Of a stretch of 64,000 nucleotides of DNA, positions 42,112 through 50,925 are shown one piece after another. The stretch is from Saccharomonospora azurea NA-128. GTDB taxonomy: Bacteria; Actinomycetota; Actinomycetes; Mycobacteriales; Pseudonocardiaceae. The translations under genes and the position numbers were made by a program. Within the stretch, counting starts at the first letter, position 1. Each line of letters begins with the position of its first letter. A model generated the notes under the pieces. The model had not been told where the DNA came from. It saw only the letters and a list, made by a program, of their open reading frames with translations, and made no database searches. The stretch lies in assembly GCF_000231055.2 (NCBI RefSeq), contig NZ_CM001466.1:4631620-4695619 (forward strand), written 5' to 3'.

Positions 42112-43002
42112 TCAGCCCGACAGCCTGCGCAGCAGGGCCTGCTTGGCGACGGCGAACTCGTCGTCGTCGAGGATGCCGTCCCGGTGCAGGGCGCCGAGTT
42201 CGCGCAACCGCTTCAGCACGGCGTCGACGTCCTCCAGCGCGCCGGAGCTCTCCTCGGACACCGACGAGGCCGCTAGCTGCGGCTGATCGGACTCGGCGGG
42301 CGCGTGGGGGTGTGGCAGGCGCGCGGTGACCGCCGCCGCCACCAGCACGGTCAGCAGCTCGTTCTCGGTGCCCCACAGCAGGCGCACGCAGTGCGGGTCG
42401 CTCTCGGGCGGCAGGGTGGCCGGAACGCCGCGAACGCGGAACCGCAGCAGACCCTCCTTCAGGCCCATGTTCGGCCGCCAGTCCACGCCCTCGACGGAGT
42501 CGAGCGGGAGTTCCGTGCGGTGCTGCTTGCGCTTCACGTCCGGGGCCTGCCAGCCCCACTCCAGCACCACCCGATGTCCGTCGCAGGACACGGCGGCCTC
42601 GCCCACGGACACTGTCACGGGCACGGCCGGACCGGGCAGCGCGTACTGCTGGAAGGCCGCGGGCTCGTCGTCTCCCCGTCGGGTGAAGCGCACGGCGTCG
42701 ACCAGGTACTCGGCGGTCTGCTGCTGCTCGGGTTCGACGGTGAGCTGGTAGGGGTCCGCCTGGTCGGGCAGGTGACCGGCCGCCGCCACCGACAGCGGGT
42801 CGGCGCCCTCCTTGAGCCGCACGCGCAGCCTGCCGGTCTTCCGGCCCGGTTCGTAGGACACGCCTGCGATCGTGGCCAGCGGCAGTTCCAGCTCGCCGAG
42901 TGCCTTCCGCACCTTGTGCACGCGACGATGGGAGCCGGGCGTGATGCGCAGCGTCTCGCCGTCGAAGGTCCAGGTGCCGAAGGGCGACGTCATCTCGGCC
43001 AT
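42112..43002 (-). CDS. DUF4429 protein with C-terminal SHOCT domain
   Basis: A 296-residue protein. Two related beta-rich segments (about 1-115 and 125-235: FGTWTFDGETLRITPG, GDGHRVVLEWGW-like strands, VEGVDWRPNMGLKEGLLRFRV) match the PH-like DUF4429 family; the last 35 residues (LKRLRELGALHRDGILDDDEF to AKQALLRRL) are a SHOCT oligomerisation motif. No signal or membrane segment. Function unknown, possibly membrane- or envelope-associated like other bacterial PH-like proteins. Confidence 0.85.
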   Translation of the reverse strand: MAEMTSPFGTWTFDGETLRITPGSHRRVHKVRKALGELELPLATIAGVSYEPGRKTGRLRVRLKEGADPLSVAAAGHLPDQADPYQLTVEPEQQQTAEYLVDAVRFTRRGDDEPAAFQQYALPGPAVPVTVSVGEAAVSCDGHRVVLEWGWQAPDVKRKQHRTELPLDSVEGVDWRPNMGLKEGLLRFRVRGVPATLPPESDPHCVRLLWGTENELLTVLVAAAVTARLPHPHAPAESDQPQLAASSVSEESSGALEDVDAVLKRLRELGALHRDGILDDDEFAVAKQALLRRLSG

Positions 43003-43077
43003 GCGGGAAGGATAGGGCAGCCCGCCCGGGAAAGATCGACGCCGGTCCCGACGTCGCCGTCCGAGTCGTCGCGTAGG

Positions 43078-43842
43078 TCAGGCCCGAAGCCTGCGGTACA
43101 GCGCGTCGAGCTCGTCGTCGGTGAAGCCGTTCTTCCCGAGCACGTTCGGCACCCCGCCGTAACGCTTGTCCACCTGCTCCAGGAAGGCCTCCATGGTCTC
43201 CGCCCTGGGCCGGTGGTGGTCCTCGGGAACGCTGTCGATGTTGCCCGCGTAGGTGGGCGAGCTGCGGAGGCGGTCGAGGATGAGGCTCAGCCGCTGCCCG
43301 GTGGCCGCGTAGTCGCGGATGACGTCCTCACGGCGTGCCCCGGCGACGGTGAGCGCGAACGCCACGACCACGCCCGTGCGGTCCTTGCCCGCCGCGCAGT
43401 GCACGAGGGCCGCCCCTGAGGCCTGGTTCACCGCCCGCAACGCGGCGACGATGCTGTCGGGGCGCTCCTCCACGTAGCCGAGGTAGTGGGCGCAGGAGGG
43501 GTCGCCGGGGTAGCGCTCCTCCTCCCGCTTGCGGCGCACGAGCAGTGCCTCCGCCGTGGCGTCGAAACCGTGCTCGGGCAGCAGCGAGTGGTTGACGTGC
43601 GTGATGTGTCCGAGGCGGGTCAGCGGCGTGGGACCCTCCGCGGCGACCTCGGTCGGTGACCGCAGGTCCACGACCGTGTTCAGCCGTGCGTGTTCGACCA
43701 GATACCGAACGTCAGCGGGGGAGAGGTTCTGGAGGTTGTCGGAGCGGAGCAAGCGGCCCCGCTGGATCTTGTCACCGTCGTCGGTGGGGATTCCCCCGAC
43801 GTCGCGGACGTTGACGGCACCTTCGAGATCGAGCCACAGCAC
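43078..43842 (-). CDS. Tyrosine-protein phosphatase (PtpB/SIW14 type)
   Basis: A 254-residue phosphatase. The catalytic P-loop is LVHCAAGKDRTGVV (Cys-x5-Arg), with NVRDVGGIPTDDG at the N-terminus and LRSDNLQNLSPADVRYL, VVDLRSPTEV ahead of it, as in actinobacterial PtpB-like protein/lipid phosphatases. The GTG start at 43842 gives the usual short N-terminus before the conserved NVRDVGG; longer forms run into low-complexity sequence. It has no signal peptide in this form. Targets unknown. Confidence 0.88.
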   Translation of the reverse strand: MLWLDLEGAVNVRDVGGIPTDDGDKIQRGRLLRSDNLQNLSPADVRYLVEHARLNTVVDLRSPTEVAAEGPTPLTRLGHITHVNHSLLPEHGFDATAEALLVRRKREEERYPGDPSCAHYLGYVEERPDSIVAALRAVNQASGAALVHCAAGKDRTGVVVAFALTVAGARREDVIRDYAATGQRLSLILDRLRSSPTYAGNIDSVPEDHHRPRAETMEAFLEQVDKRYGGVPNVLGKNGFTDDELDALYRRLRA

Positions 43843-43933
43843 GTTGTCCAGTGTCCCAGCATCGCGCCGTGCCCGCCAGGACCGTGGCCCGTCCGGCCTA
43901 GTGTCCGATGTGGATGGTGGTGACGACACGAGC

Positions 43934-43970
43934 GGGCGGTGTGGCCCCGGACACCGGAACCACACCGCCC
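43934..43970 (-). terminator. Hairpin terminator after the small secreted protein gene
   Basis: GGGCGGTGTGG (43934-43944) pairs perfectly with CCACACCGCCC (43960-43970) around a 15-base loop that itself contains CCGG/CCGG. It starts 18 bases beyond the stop codon at 43988. Confidence 0.8.
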
Positions 43971-43987
43971 CCTGGGACCGTCTGCCG

Positions 43988-44452
43988 TCAGGCGGTGACA
44001 CTCCCCACGCCCGAGCAGCGGACGAGCACGCCCTCGGAGAAGTCGGCCACGCAGACCCGGAACTGCAAGTTGCTGCCCTCGTAGTAGTTCTTGTTGCAGA
44101 CGCCCCAGCTGCCGGCGCCCATCCGGTTCTGGCACTCACCCTGGCGGTAGAGCGACCCGTTGCGGTAGTTGTCCCAGATCACGACGGCCGAGGCACCGTC
44201 GGACGACGTGTCCTTGACCCACCACTTGTCGCCGTAGTTCTCGAAGCAGGCCTGGGCACCGGTGACCGACAGGCACTGCACCCCGCTGGAGGGCGGAGTC
44301 CCCTTCACGACGCGGTCGACTTCGTACGCGGCGGCCGACGCCCCCTCTTCGCCGGCCGCCGGTCCGACCCCCTCCACAGCCGACGCCGTCGCCGGCGCGA
44401 ACGCCAGGAACAGCGCCGCAACCCCCACCGCGACTCTGCGAATCGTGCGCAT
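43988..44452 (-). CDS. Small secreted Cys-containing protein of unknown function
   Basis: A 154-residue exported protein with a signal peptide ending in ATASA (about residue 25). The mature part has six Cys (VQCLSVTG, QACFENYG, GECQNRMG, GVCNKNYY, RVCVADF, VRCSG), probably three disulfides, and aromatic beta-strand patterns. GGGGG precedes ATG 44452. A solid terminator follows. The spacing (Cys every 10-35 residues, YGDKWWVKD, VIWDNYRN) suggests a small secreted beta-sandwich; I do not recognise a named family. Confidence 0.82.
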   Translation of the reverse strand: MRTIRRVAVGVAALFLAFAPATASAVEGVGPAAGEEGASAAAYEVDRVVKGTPPSSGVQCLSVTGAQACFENYGDKWWVKDTSSDGASAVVIWDNYRNGSLYRQGECQNRMGAGSWGVCNKNYYEGSNLQFRVCVADFSEGVLVRCSGVGSVTA

Positions 44453-44537
44453 CGCACGTCCCCCTTCTTCTCGATCCTGCCCTCGCCCTGTGGCGGGGGC
44501 ATCACCGTCGAGAACCCATGCTCGCGGGCGGAGGACG

Positions 44538-45542
44538 CTATGTCGTTAGCGCAGCCTCTTCGGTTTCTTGACACTCCCTCCACGGTGTTCGGGGCAGTGC
44601 GTCGCGCCGGAGGTCGCTCGGCGCGACGCCGTAGGCGGCCCGGAAGGCCCGGGTGAAGGCCGCGTGGTGCGAGAAGCCCCAGCGGGCCGCGATGTGGTGG
44701 ACCGGAACGGTGTGCATGGCGGGATCGGTGAGATCCCGGCGCGCCTGCTGCAACCGCCGCTCGCGGATCCAGCCCGCCACCGTGATGCCTTCCTCGCCGA
44801 ACAGCCGGTGGACGTAGCTGGTCGAGACGTTGTGAGCCGCCGCCACCAGCCGAGGACCGAGCTCCGGGTTGTGCAGCTGCTGGTCGATGAAGGCTTGCAT
44901 CCGCAGCAGCAGGTCACGTCGATGCACCGCGGCGGGAATGTACTGCCGCTCGTCCTCCAACGCGTTCGTGAACAGGCCGGTCAGCACGTCGCGGAGCACC
45001 ACCGCCAGTCGGGGGGCGTCCGCACTCCGGTAGGAGTCGTGGTCGGCGACGATGTGGTCGAGCACCGTCGCCAGCAGACCTCCGAGCCCCTCGCGCGCCG
45101 ACAGCCTCCGCCCGACCAGTGACCGGGCGCGGTCCTCCGGCAGCGCGAGCATCGCCTTCGGCAGCTCCACCCCGACGCAGGAGATGGTGCGTGCGCCATG
45201 GGCGTCGAGCCGGAAGGGCAGCGATGAGTCGTTGAGGTGCACGTCACCGGGCTGGTAGGTCACGTCGGTGGCGCCGTCCACCCGTCGCAGCGCTCCCTCG
45301 CGCAGCAGCACGATGTTGTAGGTGCTCGGGTCGCACTGCGCGATCTGCTCGGGGGTGCGGCGGAACCGCACCGGAGAGAACGACATGGTCCACACCCGCA
45401 TCGCGTCGATCGGGAGGTCGCGTTGTCGGAGGTGGGAATTGGTGGTGAGCGGTAGCGCCTCCATCTCGGTCGCCGGGGGCGTCTCCGGCACCGTGAGCGC
45501 GGTCGCCGTCCCCCGGCCCCGATCGGCCATCGGCTCAGTCAT
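44538..45542 (-). CDS. AraC-family transcriptional regulator
   Basis: A 334-residue regulator. The N-terminal part is an AraC-binding-like cupin (YNIVLLREGALRRVDGATDVTYQPGDVHLND), and the C-terminal 100 residues hold two helix-turn-helix motifs (LVAAAHNVSTSYVHRLFGEEG and IAARWGFSHHAAFTRAFRAAYG). ATG 45542 follows GGGGGG. A nearby target is not evident; the secreted protein gene downstream (same strand, 86 bases away) and the divergent chaB-like gene are candidates. Confidence 0.88.
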   Translation of the reverse strand: MTEPMADRGRGTATALTVPETPPATEMEALPLTTNSHLRQRDLPIDAMRVWTMSFSPVRFRRTPEQIAQCDPSTYNIVLLREGALRRVDGATDVTYQPGDVHLNDSSLPFRLDAHGARTISCVGVELPKAMLALPEDRARSLVGRRLSAREGLGGLLATVLDHIVADHDSYRSADAPRLAVVLRDVLTGLFTNALEDERQYIPAAVHRRDLLLRMQAFIDQQLHNPELGPRLVAAAHNVSTSYVHRLFGEEGITVAGWIRERRLQQARRDLTDPAMHTVPVHHIAARWGFSHHAAFTRAFRAAYGVAPSDLRRDALPRTPWRECQETEEAALTT

Positions 45543-45710
45543 GCAACCCCCCAGTAGGTCGACTGCCACGGACCGTGCCGTCCGATGCTATCGAGCCCGG
45601 TGACGGCGGTGGGCCGTGTTGTCGAGACCCCGCGTTTGCCGGTGCCGAAGATCGGCAACCCGGACGGCAGACGACACGAAGAGCAACTGATCACGAAGCA
45701 GGTGAGATCC

Positions 45711-46118
45711 GTGCCGGGACGTCAGGAACTTCCGAGTACGTTGCAACGCTCTCCGGAGAAGGCGCAACGTACGTGGATCGAGGCGCACGACTCCGCCGTC
45801 GAGACCTACGGCGAGGGCAGGCGCGCGCACCAGACGGCGTTCGCCGCGCTCAAGCACACCTTCGAGAAGGTCGGCGACCACTGGGAGCCGAAGAGTCGCA
45901 AGGGGCCGTCCGACAAGCAGGCCTCGCGCGGTGCGGGCCAGCGCGCCACGAAGACCGCGGGCGGCGTGGACGCGAACGCCAGCAAGGAACACCTCTACGA
46001 GCGGGCCCGGCAGCTCGATATCCCCGGCCGCTCCTCGATGAGCAAGAAGGACCTCGTCGACGCGTTGCAGAAGGCCAGCGGGCGGCAGAGCGCCAAGGCC
46101 CGCAAGAGCAGGTCGTGA
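45711..46118 (+). CDS. ChaB-family protein with C-terminal Rho N-terminal-like (SAP-type) domain
   Basis: A 135-residue protein. Residues 1-55 match ChaB (LPSTLQRSPEKAQRTWIEAHDSAVETYGEG, AHQTAFAALKHTFEKVGDHWEPK). A Lys-rich linker leads to a Rho-N/LEM-like helix pair (KEHLYERARQLDIPGRSSMSKKDLVDAL) and a basic tail that could contact nucleic acid. The GTG start at 45711 has AGGTGA five bases upstream; the frame extends upstream without coding character. It is convergent with the NHEJ-type polymerase gene. Confidence 0.88.
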   Translation: MPGRQELPSTLQRSPEKAQRTWIEAHDSAVETYGEGRRAHQTAFAALKHTFEKVGDHWEPKSRKGPSDKQASRGAGQRATKTAGGVDANASKEHLYERARQLDIPGRSSMSKKDLVDALQKASGRQSAKARKSRS

Positions 46119-46151
46119 GTGGTTGAGCGAGCGGACGATCCGCTTCTCCAC

Positions 46152-47189
46152 TCAGGAGCGCGAGGGGCGCTTGGCGCGGCTCGGCGCGACGCGGGGCGGC
46201 TCGCCCGGCTGCTTGGGATACACCGGCGGCCACGGAGCGTCGAGCAGTCCCGCCTCCCGATCGCGCCGCGACAGCTCCAGCAGCGGTTCCAGCGACTGCG
46301 GCTGTGAGGGCAGCTCGCGCCAGGCGTCCCCGCGCTCGGCCAACCGCTCCGGCACGGTCGCGAGCGTGAGGTCGTCCGGCTGGACCTCCGCCAGCTCCGA
46401 CCAGTCGAGCGGAGTGGACACCTGGCCGCCCGGCCGGGGACGTACGCACCACGCGCCGAACACCGTCTTGTGCGGTGCGTTCTGGTTGAAGTCGACGAAC
46501 ACGCGGCGGCCCCGTTCCTCCTTCCACCACGCATCGGTGACGAGGTCGGGGTGCCGGCGGTGCAGTTCCCGCGCGAGGGCGACCGCACCGGCCCGAACCT
46601 GGTAGCTGTCCCACTGCGGTCGCAGGCGCACGTAGAGGTGCAGCCCGCGCGACCCGGTGGTCTTGACGAAGCCCCGGATACCGAGCTCGTCCAGCAGGTC
46701 CTTGGTCGCCCAGGCGGCGTCGCGCACCTGCGAGAACGTGACACCGGGCGACGGGTCGAGGTCGACGCGCAGCTCGTCGGCGACCTCGGGCGCGTCCGCG
46801 CGGTAGGGCCAGACGTGGAAGCCGAGACACCCCAGGTTGACCGCCCACAGCACGTGCGCGAGGTCGGCGGCCACGAGCGCGTCGCTGGTGGTGCCGTTCG
46901 GCGTGGACACGACGGTGGTGCGCAGCCACGGCGGCGCGGACGACGGGACGCGCTTCTGGAACCAGGACTTGCCACCCGCACCGGCGGGGTAGCGCTCCAT
47001 CAGCAGCGGACGGCCGCCCAGTGTGGCGAGCAACGGCTGCTCCACCGCCTGGTAGTAGCGCACGAGGTCGAGCTTGGTCTCCCCGCGCTCCGGGAAGTAC
47101 ACCTTGTCCGGGCTGGAGATCGCGACCTCGGTGCCGCCGACGTCGAGCACGACGCCGTCCTTCTTCCTGCCGGTCCCGCCGCCGCTCAT
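46152..47189 (-). CDS. LigD-type primase-polymerase (PolDom) protein
   Basis: A 345-residue archaeo-eukaryotic-primase-type polymerase of the NHEJ family. Visible blocks are DKVYFPERGETKLDLVRYY, LMERYPAGAGGKSWFQKRVP, VNLGCLGFHVWPYR, the catalytic DLDPSPGVTF acidic pair, KTTGSRGLHLYVRL and VFVDFNQNAPHKTVFGAW with the third Asp. The ATG at 47189 overlaps the stop of the ligase gene by 4 nt. In Mycobacterium such proteins extend ends with ribonucleotides during end joining. No Ku gene is in this window. Confidence 0.9.
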   Translation of the reverse strand: MSGGGTGRKKDGVVLDVGGTEVAISSPDKVYFPERGETKLDLVRYYQAVEQPLLATLGGRPLLMERYPAGAGGKSWFQKRVPSSAPPWLRTTVVSTPNGTTSDALVAADLAHVLWAVNLGCLGFHVWPYRADAPEVADELRVDLDPSPGVTFSQVRDAAWATKDLLDELGIRGFVKTTGSRGLHLYVRLRPQWDSYQVRAGAVALARELHRRHPDLVTDAWWKEERGRRVFVDFNQNAPHKTVFGAWCVRPRPGGQVSTPLDWSELAEVQPDDLTLATVPERLAERGDAWRELPSQPQSLEPLLELSRRDREAGLLDAPWPPVYPKQPGEPPRVAPSRAKRPSRS

Positions 47190-48256
47190 CGCGTCCCCAC
47201 CTCGTCGAAGAACGCCCTCAGCTCGGCGGGCGGAACCTCGTCGAGCTGCGCGTACGTGCACGAGTCCGGTGTCCGGTCGGGGCGGAACCGCACCAGCCTG
47301 CCGCCGTGGCGGAACCGTCCGGCCTGGACGTGCTCGTACCGCACCTCGGCCACCAGCTCGATCCGCACGGGCTCCCACGACAGGTCCTTGCCCGCGCTCC
47401 AGCGGCTCTGGCCGCCGGGCATCCGTCCCGTGGCCGCGGGGTCGCGGGCCGTGTCCGCCCACTCTCGCCACGGATGGTGCGCCAGCGCGTTCTCCCGCAG
47501 CGGGGCGAGCTCGTCCACGAGCTCCCGCCGTCGTGCCGCGGTGAAACTGCTGGCCACGCCGACGTGGTGCAGCGTCCCCTCGTCGTCGTAGAGGCCGAGC
47601 AGCAGCGAGCCCACTCCCTGGCCGTCCTTGTGCCAGCGGAACCCGGCGACCACGCAGTCGGCCGTGCGTTCGTGCTTGACCTTCCACATCGCCCGCTTGT
47701 CCTGCTGGTACGGCAGGGTCCGATCCTTCGCCATCACCCCGTCGAAGCCCGCGCCCTCGAACCGGGTGAACCAGTCCTCCGCCACGTCCGGATCGTCGGT
47801 GAGGGGTGTCAGGTGCACCCGCGACAGAGCCGTGTCGAGCACGTCCTGCAGCAGCCCGCGCCGCTGCGCGAACGGGGTGCCGGTGAGGTCGCGGTCGTCG
47901 AGTGCGAGCACGTCGAACGCCACGAAGCTCGCGGGCGTCTCGTGCGCGAGCTTGCGCACACGCGACGCGGCGGGATGCAGCCTGTTCTGCAGCGCGTCGA
48001 AGTCGAGGCCCTCCTCGGTGACCACGACGATCTCCCCGTCCACCACGCACCGCGGCGGCAGTGCGTCGGCCAACAGGTCGAGCAGCTCGGGGAAGTACCG
48101 GGTGAGCGGACGGTCGTTGCGGGAGCCCAGCTCGATCTCGTCGCCGTCGCGGAACACGATGCAGCGGAAGCCGTCCCACTTCGGCTCGTAGTACAGCCCC
48201 GGCGAGCGGGGCAGGTCGCGCACCAGCGTGGCCAGCATGGGCCGCACCGGCGGCAT
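47186..48256 (-). CDS. ATP-dependent DNA ligase (LigC type)
   Basis: A 356-residue ligase. The adenylated Lys is in YEPKWDGFRC (motif I), followed by RNDRPLTRYFPEL, CVVDGEIVVV (motif III), GFDGVMAKDRTLPY (motif IV) and AMWKVKHERTADCVV (motif V), then an OB-fold to the end. ATG 48256 has GGAG nine bases upstream; GTG at 48271 adds five residues and is also possible. It is co-translated with the polymerase gene. It probably seals breaks in an accessory end-joining or repair pathway. Confidence 0.9.
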   Translation of the reverse strand: MPPVRPMLATLVRDLPRSPGLYYEPKWDGFRCIVFRDGDEIELGSRNDRPLTRYFPELLDLLADALPPRCVVDGEIVVVTEEGLDFDALQNRLHPAASRVRKLAHETPASFVAFDVLALDDRDLTGTPFAQRRGLLQDVLDTALSRVHLTPLTDDPDVAEDWFTRFEGAGFDGVMAKDRTLPYQQDKRAMWKVKHERTADCVVAGFRWHKDGQGVGSLLLGLYDDEGTLHHVGVASSFTAARRRELVDELAPLRENALAHHPWREWADTARDPAATGRMPGGQSRWSAGKDLSWEPVRIELVAEVRYEHVQAGRFRHGGRLVRFRPDRTPDSCTYAQLDEVPPAELRAFFDEVGTR

Positions 48257-48339
48257 GACGGGTAGCTCCACGTTTCGAGCCTACGACCGGGCTCCGACAA
48301 CGGCAGGGTCGTCGAAACCCGGTTAGGGCGCCGGTGCGG

Positions 48340-49332
48340 TCAGCTGGCCCAGTCGAGGAGGGGCTCGCTGCGCTGCGGTTCCCGCAGCATCGCCATCGCC
48401 CGCGACTCCAGGGTGCGCACCCGCTTGCGGCTCAGACCGAGCCGCTGCGAGATCTCCGGGATGGTGTGCTGGTGTCCGTCGCGCAGCCCGTAGCGCAGGG
48501 CCACCACGGCGGCTTCCGCCGAGGGGAGGCTGTCGAGGGCGGCGCGCAGCTCGTCCACCATGGCCTGGCGCTCCAGGCGCTCGCCGACCGCGGGAACGGC
48601 CCCGTCGGCCACGAGGTCACCGAGGTGCAGTTCGCCGTCCTCGTCGAGGGGCACGTCGAGGCTCACGGTCGAGCGGCCCGCCTGACGCAGCGCCACCACA
48701 CGCTCCACCGGCATGTCGGCGGCGGCGGCCAGCTCCTCCAGCGTGGGCTCGTGGTCGCTCTTCGCCTGGAGGGTGCGTTCGAGGCGGTCGAGCTTGGCCA
48801 CCTGCTCGTTCACGTGCATCGGCAGGCGGATCGTGTTGCTCTGGAAGGCGTTCCCGCGTTGGATGGCCTGGCGGATCCACCACATCGCGTACGTGGAGAA
48901 CTTGAAGCCCTTGGCGTAGTCGAACTTCTCCACGGCGCGGATCAACCCGAGGTTGCCCTCCTGGATCGCGTCCAGCAGCGGCAGGTTGGTGTGCCGGTTC
49001 TTGCGAGCGGCCGTCACCACGAGACGCAGGTTAGCCTTGACCATGTGGTCCTTGGCTCGCTGTCCGTCCCGGGCGACCGCCTCCAGGTCGCGGCGGTCGT
49101 GCTGCAGGGTGGTCTCGCCCGCGTCGGCCTGGCGCAGCAACTCGGCCGCGTAGACTCCCGCTTCGATGCGTTTGGCGATGTCCACTTCCTGGTTGGCGGT
49201 GAGCAAGGGCGTCGCACCGACCTCGTCGAGGTAGTACCGGACGATGTCCGGCTCCTCGGTCACAGGGCGGCCCCGCCGGGAGCCGCGGCGAGAGGTCGAG
49301 GCGCGGTTCGCGGTCAGTGTCGCGTCAGCCAA
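48340..49332 (-). CDS. Group 2 (principal-like) sigma-70 factor
   Basis: A 330-residue sigma factor with regions 1.2 (DIVRYYLDEVGATPLLTANQEV), 2 (LIRAVEKFDYAKGFKFSTYAMWWIRQAIQR), 3 (RLPMHVNEQVAKLDRLERTL) and 4 (LDSLPSAEAAVVALRYGL then IPEISQRLGLSRKRVRTLESRAM). Region 1.1 is replaced by a short basic tail (ASTSRRGSRRGR), as in HrdA/HrdD or SigB-type non-essential factors. The start is TTG at 49332 with AAGGAGG about ten bases upstream; no ATG or GTG is near. The targets are unknown. Confidence 0.92.
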   Translation of the reverse strand: MADATLTANRASTSRRGSRRGRPVTEEPDIVRYYLDEVGATPLLTANQEVDIAKRIEAGVYAAELLRQADAGETTLQHDRRDLEAVARDGQRAKDHMVKANLRLVVTAARKNRHTNLPLLDAIQEGNLGLIRAVEKFDYAKGFKFSTYAMWWIRQAIQRGNAFQSNTIRLPMHVNEQVAKLDRLERTLQAKSDHEPTLEELAAAADMPVERVVALRQAGRSTVSLDVPLDEDGELHLGDLVADGAVPAVGERLERQAMVDELRAALDSLPSAEAAVVALRYGLRDGHQHTIPEISQRLGLSRKRVRTLESRAMAMLREPQRSEPLLDWAS

Positions 49333-49398
49333 TAGTCTGCTCCCTCCTTCGGGAGGAGCAACGCATCACAGAGCAGCTGCATTCCGTGTACTGCGCCG

Positions 49399-49896
49399 TC
49401 AGGTGGAGGTGTGACGGTACCCACGGAAGGTATGACGGTAACGGCTCGGTGAAACACCCAGAGTACGCGAGAAGTGTTGCCGCAGTGACACCGTCGTGGT
49501 GAATCCGGTCGCCGCGGCGACCCGGTCGACGGGCAGGTCCGTGCGTTCCAGCAGCTGGCGAGCCCGTTCGACCCGCTGGCGGAGCAACCACTGGTGCGGC
49601 GACAGGCCGACCTCCTGCCGGAACCGCCGGGTGAACGACCGCGTGATCCCGGCGGCCTCGCCCGCGGAGGTCAGCACATCGCCGTTGTCCGTGTAGGGCA
49701 CGTCCCGATCGAGATGCACCAGCGGGAAGGACCGGCGGAAGTTCTCGGCCGACTTCCAGTGCGTCGTCGCGCGGAGGCCGTCGAGCAGGCCCGCGGCGGC
49801 GAGCACGAACGCGCCCGTGCAGATCGACGCCAGCCGCGTGCCGGGACGCAGCCGGCGCAGCGCCTCGGCCAGCTCCGGGGTCAGCCGCCGACGCGG
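49399..49896 (-). pseudogene. Remnant of a GlxA-family AraC regulator (DJ-1/PfpI plus helix-turn-helix)
   Basis: The frame ends at 49399 and is open back to about 49896 without a proper start. It retains the end of the DJ-1-like domain (LTPELAEALRRL, SICTGAFVLAAAGLLDG, ATTHW, YTDNGDVLTSAGEAAGI), and then jumps straight to the second helix-turn-helix (TRSFTRRFRQEVGLSPHQWLL, PVDRVAAATGFTTTVSLRQHF). About 60-70 residues that normally join them (the rest of the DJ-1 domain and first helix-turn-helix) are missing without loss of frame. The first 100 or more residues are missing too. A truncated product from GTG 49806 is conceivable. Confidence 0.75.
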
Positions 49897-49898
49897 GG

Positions 49899-50618
49899 GT
49901 ACGCCACCTGCGAGCCCTCGGCCACGACGTGTGCCTGCGCGACCTCTACGCCTCGAAGTGGGACCCGGTGGTCGAGGCGGACGACTTCGACCACGATCCC
50001 GCCGACCGTCTGCTGGTCGGCGCCGCCGCCCGGGAGGCTCACCGCCGGGGGACGTTGAGCGACGACATCCGAGCCGAGCAGGAGCTGGTGTGCGCGTCGG
50101 ACGTCCTCGTCGTGTAGTTCCCGCTGTGGTGGTTCGGGATGCCCGCGATCCTGAAGGGCTGGTTCGACCGGGTCTTCGTCAACGGCTTCGCCTTCGGGGT
50201 GCGCGACCCGGACAGCGGCGCCGTGCTGCGCTACGGCGACGGTGGCCTGCGCGGCAGGCGCGCCATGGTCGTCACGACCATCGGCGCGCGCGAGGCGTCG
50301 TTCGGACCGCGAGGGATCCACGGCGAGCTGGAGGACGTGCTCTTCCCGATCCAGCACGGCATCTTCCACTACACCGGAATGGATCCCTTGCCGCCGCTGG
50401 CCGTCTACGGCGCGGACCGGGCCACGGACCGCGACTTCCGGGCCGCGGTGACGCGACTGCGCGAGCGACTCTCGGCGCTCACGGAGATCGAACCCGTGCC
50501 GTTCCGGACACAGGACGGCGGTGACTACGACGAGGATCTCGTCCTGCGGCCGCACGTGGCGCCGGGCGTCACCGGCCTCGCCGCCCACTACGCCCCGCCC
50601 CGCTCGGTCCGCTCCTGA
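49899..50618 (+). pseudogene. NAD(P)H:quinone oxidoreductase-type flavodoxin gene, 5-prime truncated with an internal stop
   Basis: The same frame reads VRHLRALGHDVCLRDLYASKWDPVV, through EQELVCASDVLVV, then TAG at 50115-50117, then [47 protein letters not shown] and so on to 50618. Family members read [21 protein letters not shown], so the stop replaces a Gln (CAG to TAG). The N-terminal beta strand and FAD phosphate loop (about 20-25 residues) are absent: the sequence begins at the junction with the GlxA remnant. Two independent lesions make this a clear pseudogene. Confidence 0.88.
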
Positions 50619-50650
50619 GCTGCGGTACTCGGGCGCCTCGATCCCGCAGG

Positions 50651-50893
50651 TCAGGAACGCATACCGCTGGCCTTGTGCCCCGCGGGAGTCGAGGACGGGT
50701 GCAGCTCGTCGAGCAGACGCCGGGTGCGCTGCGCGTTCACCTCGCCCACCGTCCACAGCACGCGCAACCCCTCGGCCACGCGGCGGGCGAAGGCGGGCTC
50801 CACGTCGGGAGCCGGGCCTTCGTACCGGACGAGCGCACCCAGCCCGGCGAGTACGGCGGCCAGGACGACGAGGAACAACACGGTCAGGACCAC
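50651..50893 (-). CDS. Small membrane protein of unknown function
   Basis: An 80-residue protein. The N-terminal 22 residues (MVLTVLFLVVLAAVLAGLGALV) form one membrane helix; the rest is charged with a helical stretch (ARRVAEGLRVLWTVGEVNAQRTRRLLDEL). The GTG start at 50893 is 11 bases after GAAGGGG; a TTG start 12 codons upstream is an alternative. It is divergent from the MocR regulator gene. Confidence 0.6.
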   Translation of the reverse strand: MVLTVLFLVVLAAVLAGLGALVRYEGPAPDVEPAFARRVAEGLRVLWTVGEVNAQRTRRLLDELHPSSTPAGHKASGMRS

Positions 50894-50925
50894 GACAACG
50901 CACGCCCCTTCTGGTGCCAGTCTAG

